Positions 62,358-64,000 of a stretch of DNA of 64,000 nt are shown here, piece after piece. Source of the DNA: Conchocele bisecta (lineage: Eukaryota > Mollusca > Bivalvia > Lucinida > Thyasiridae); NCBI GenBank assembly GCA_029237695.1, contig CM055272.1, positions 30,142,791-30,206,790 on the forward strand, read 5' to 3'. The stretch's first letter is position 1, and the number at the start of each line of letters is the position of its first letter. A model generated the notes under the pieces. It made no database searches. It was not told the DNA's origin and worked only from the letters and a program-made list of their open reading frames with translations. Made by a program: the position numbers and the translations under genes.

Positions 62358-62828
62358 GGGTGATCTTACAGAAGCGATCATAAAGAGTTTGCTAATTTCA
62401 CGTACCATAATGAGAAGTTTCTATGAAATCAATAAGTAAGTTTAACACATGCCAACTTAATTAATCTTATTAATTGATTAATTGTAATGCATAACCACAG
62501 AATCATGCATTGAAGCCAGTCTGAGTACATGTCTTCAGTTTATACTATTTATTAGTAGGGTTTTAATGTGATTTGTAATACAATTAGTTGTTGGCATGCC
62601 TATTTCATGTATAAATAAAATGTGCACCACAATTTGCAATCGCTTAAAACCATTCATTAGAGAAACAAATCAGTTTTGGTAACCTGTGGCCCAGTCATAA
62701 CATTTAGCGAGGCAATATTGACTTGTGAAGGTTAGAAGGTCAATTACACAGGTTAATGAATGATGTCCAGTCAGCAGTATTTATATCCTTGTTTACGTTA
62801 CTTTGACGACTACAGCCATGTACACCTA
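62358..62828. other. Intergenic, nothing recognised
   Basis: No gene or repeat identified. Confidence 0.4.
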
Positions 62829-63068
62829 GGGGCCGTTTCACCAAACTTCTTGCGACTAAAATGTTCGTAAGCGCAAATTTAATCGTCTGTAAATTCCAAT
62901 TGATGGATTTACATGTATTGAGCATAGGCTGCATATGCAGCCTATGCTCAATAAATGTAAATCCAATAATTGTTTACAAGAAAACATTGTTAATGTGAAA
63001 TTTACAGACTACCATAATTTTGCACTTACGAACATTTTAGTCGTACGAAGTTTAGTGAAACGGGCCCC
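62829..63068. mobile_element. GGGGCCGTTTCACCAAACTT hairpin MITE
   Basis: GGGGCCGTTTCACCAAACTT to AAGTTTAGTGAAACGGGCCCC written without its last base; tip GCATAGGCTGCATATGCAGC. Confidence 0.92.
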
Positions 63069-63077
63069 TGGATACTA

Positions 63078-63275
63078 GGGTTTAGCACTTGGAATGCAGA
63101 GGAAAACTGTCGTCTGCCGTTGTTTTATATTTTGTCTTTCTCTCTCAATAAAACATGGTTTGGCAGCATTTTAGAATCATTTCCATTGGAAATGATTCTA
63201 AAGTGCTGTCAAACCATGTTTTTTGTTCAGAAAAATGAGAATTATAAAATAGCAGACAACAAAATTTAAATCGGC
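63078..63275. mobile_element. TTAACCC-type foldback MITE, ends decayed
   Basis: Arms AAAACTGTCGTCTGCCGTTG / AGCAGACAACAAAA, tip TAGAATCATTTCCATTGGAA. Confidence 0.8.
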
Positions 63276-63327
63276 ATTGTCATGGTTCCCAAGTAAACAT
63301 GTGACTGGCGAAACCGAGTTACTGATT

Positions 63328-63712
63328 TGTCTGTTTGTTTATTGGTGTTTAACGGCCTATCAACAGCTAAGGTCATGCAAGGCCGGGCCAACGGCTTCGA
63401 TCCCGCATGTAACCTGCTGCATTGGGAAGAAAATCCCAAAATCAGAACAGAATATTTACATCGAGAAAAAATGATTCAGCCCTGAAATTAGAATAACCCG
63501 ACCTGGTGCCAGGTCCATACCATACCAAAGTCACTTGGCCCCTTCCCCTAAAAGTAATAGGATTATGATTAATCATAATATTCACATAAGGGGTATAACC
63601 AGATTCAACTGTCACATACACAAGTGCCAAAGATGTATGTGAGGGCCAAACCAGGTCTCCAGTCGGGATTCCATGATCGTAAAATTACCCATCGCATGCT
63701 CCCACCTGCCTC
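63328..63712 (+). mobile_element. GTTTAACGGCCTATCAACAG repeat
   Basis: TTTATTGGTGTTTAACGGCC to CATCGCATGCTCCCACCTGC. Near full length. Confidence 0.87.
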
Positions 63713-63769
63713 CGAGCTATTGAATGGCCGATGCTAACACGAGGTTTAATACAAGTCAAAATGTAACTG

Positions 63770-63880
63770 GAGAAAGAGGGCTGATGGCAGATGCGACCAG
63801 TCTAGTATCAGTGTAGATCAGACTGCGAATTAGCAGAGTTTGATCTGGGTCTACACTGTCACCAATCAGAACGGATCTTC
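63770..63880 (+). mobile_element. GGCTGTGACTGGAG repeat, fragment
   Basis: GTAACTGGAGAAAGAGGGCT, GTAGATCAGACTGCG and TGATCTGGGTCTACACTG. Confidence 0.65.
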
Positions 63881-63919
63881 ATCACATAGTTATCCTATAG
63901 CCCGATCCTGCTAACAGAC

Positions 63920-64000
63920 CTGTAGCCTATTTCATCAACATTGCAAAGTATACTTTAGTAGCAAAGTATACTTTGAGGGAGAAATTTTCAATTTTATGAT
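63920..64000. mobile_element. TATACT hairpin MITE, copy 12, cut by the window end
   Basis: CTGTAGCCTATTTCATCAAC with the doubled AAAGTATACTTT motif. The sequence ends before the tip. Confidence 0.88.

Overview
The window reads as nuclear DNA of an invertebrate animal, most likely a mollusc and plausibly a bivalve. It is A+T-rich, its one protein gene is cut by 20 GT-AG introns, and most of the rest is foldback DNA elements (MITEs), tRNA-derived SINEs, a LINE remnant and minisatellites. The mollusc call is inference from repeat character only. There are no bacterial operons, CRISPR arrays or rRNA genes.

Central feature: one plus-strand gene, 8914 to about 48175. I reconstructed 21 coding exons by matching splice sites, reading frame and phase at all 20 junctions. 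Together they give about 827 codons from ATG 8946 to TGA 46089-46091. The predicted protein has a short N-terminal globular segment (residues 1-65), a charged coiled coil (about 70-190), a Lys patch, acidic helical stretches, an Asp/Glu run, a Cys/His cluster (C388-x2-C391-x6-C398-x-H400, then H414, C415 and H417), a Ser/Thr-rich linker, and an all-helical C-terminal half. I do not recognise the family with confidence. A cytoskeletal or ciliary coiled-coil protein is a guess. Exon 17 carries one extra A in an AAA run, which breaks the frame; removing it restores phase with exon 18.

Layout. 1-8900: intergenic, with a minus-strand tRNA-Ile(AAT), a TTAA-type element with inverted ends, two TA-flanked foldback elements (one inserted in a LINE), three copies of a TATACT hairpin MITE, and a 5'-truncated LINE reverse-transcriptase tail. 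8914-48175: the gene, with introns packed with MITEs, nested insertions and tandem arrays; the largest is a 61-bp minisatellite of about 31 units just before exon 20. 48175-64000: intergenic, almost wholly repeats, including a three-level nest at 56738-57620 and a palindromic element with a perfect 8-bp target duplication at 58587-58782.

Most unusual signals: (1) at least seven exons (2, 7, 9, 13, 15, 16, 18), and possibly 3 and 8, have decayed partial copies ('exon echoes') in an adjoining intron, several keeping a splice site; one was later split by a TTAA MITE. (2) Foldback elements with different ends carry near-perfect palindromic tips, and several share a related tip motif (AGAATCGTCTCC or relatives), as if hairpin tips were exchanged or homogenised apart from the arms.
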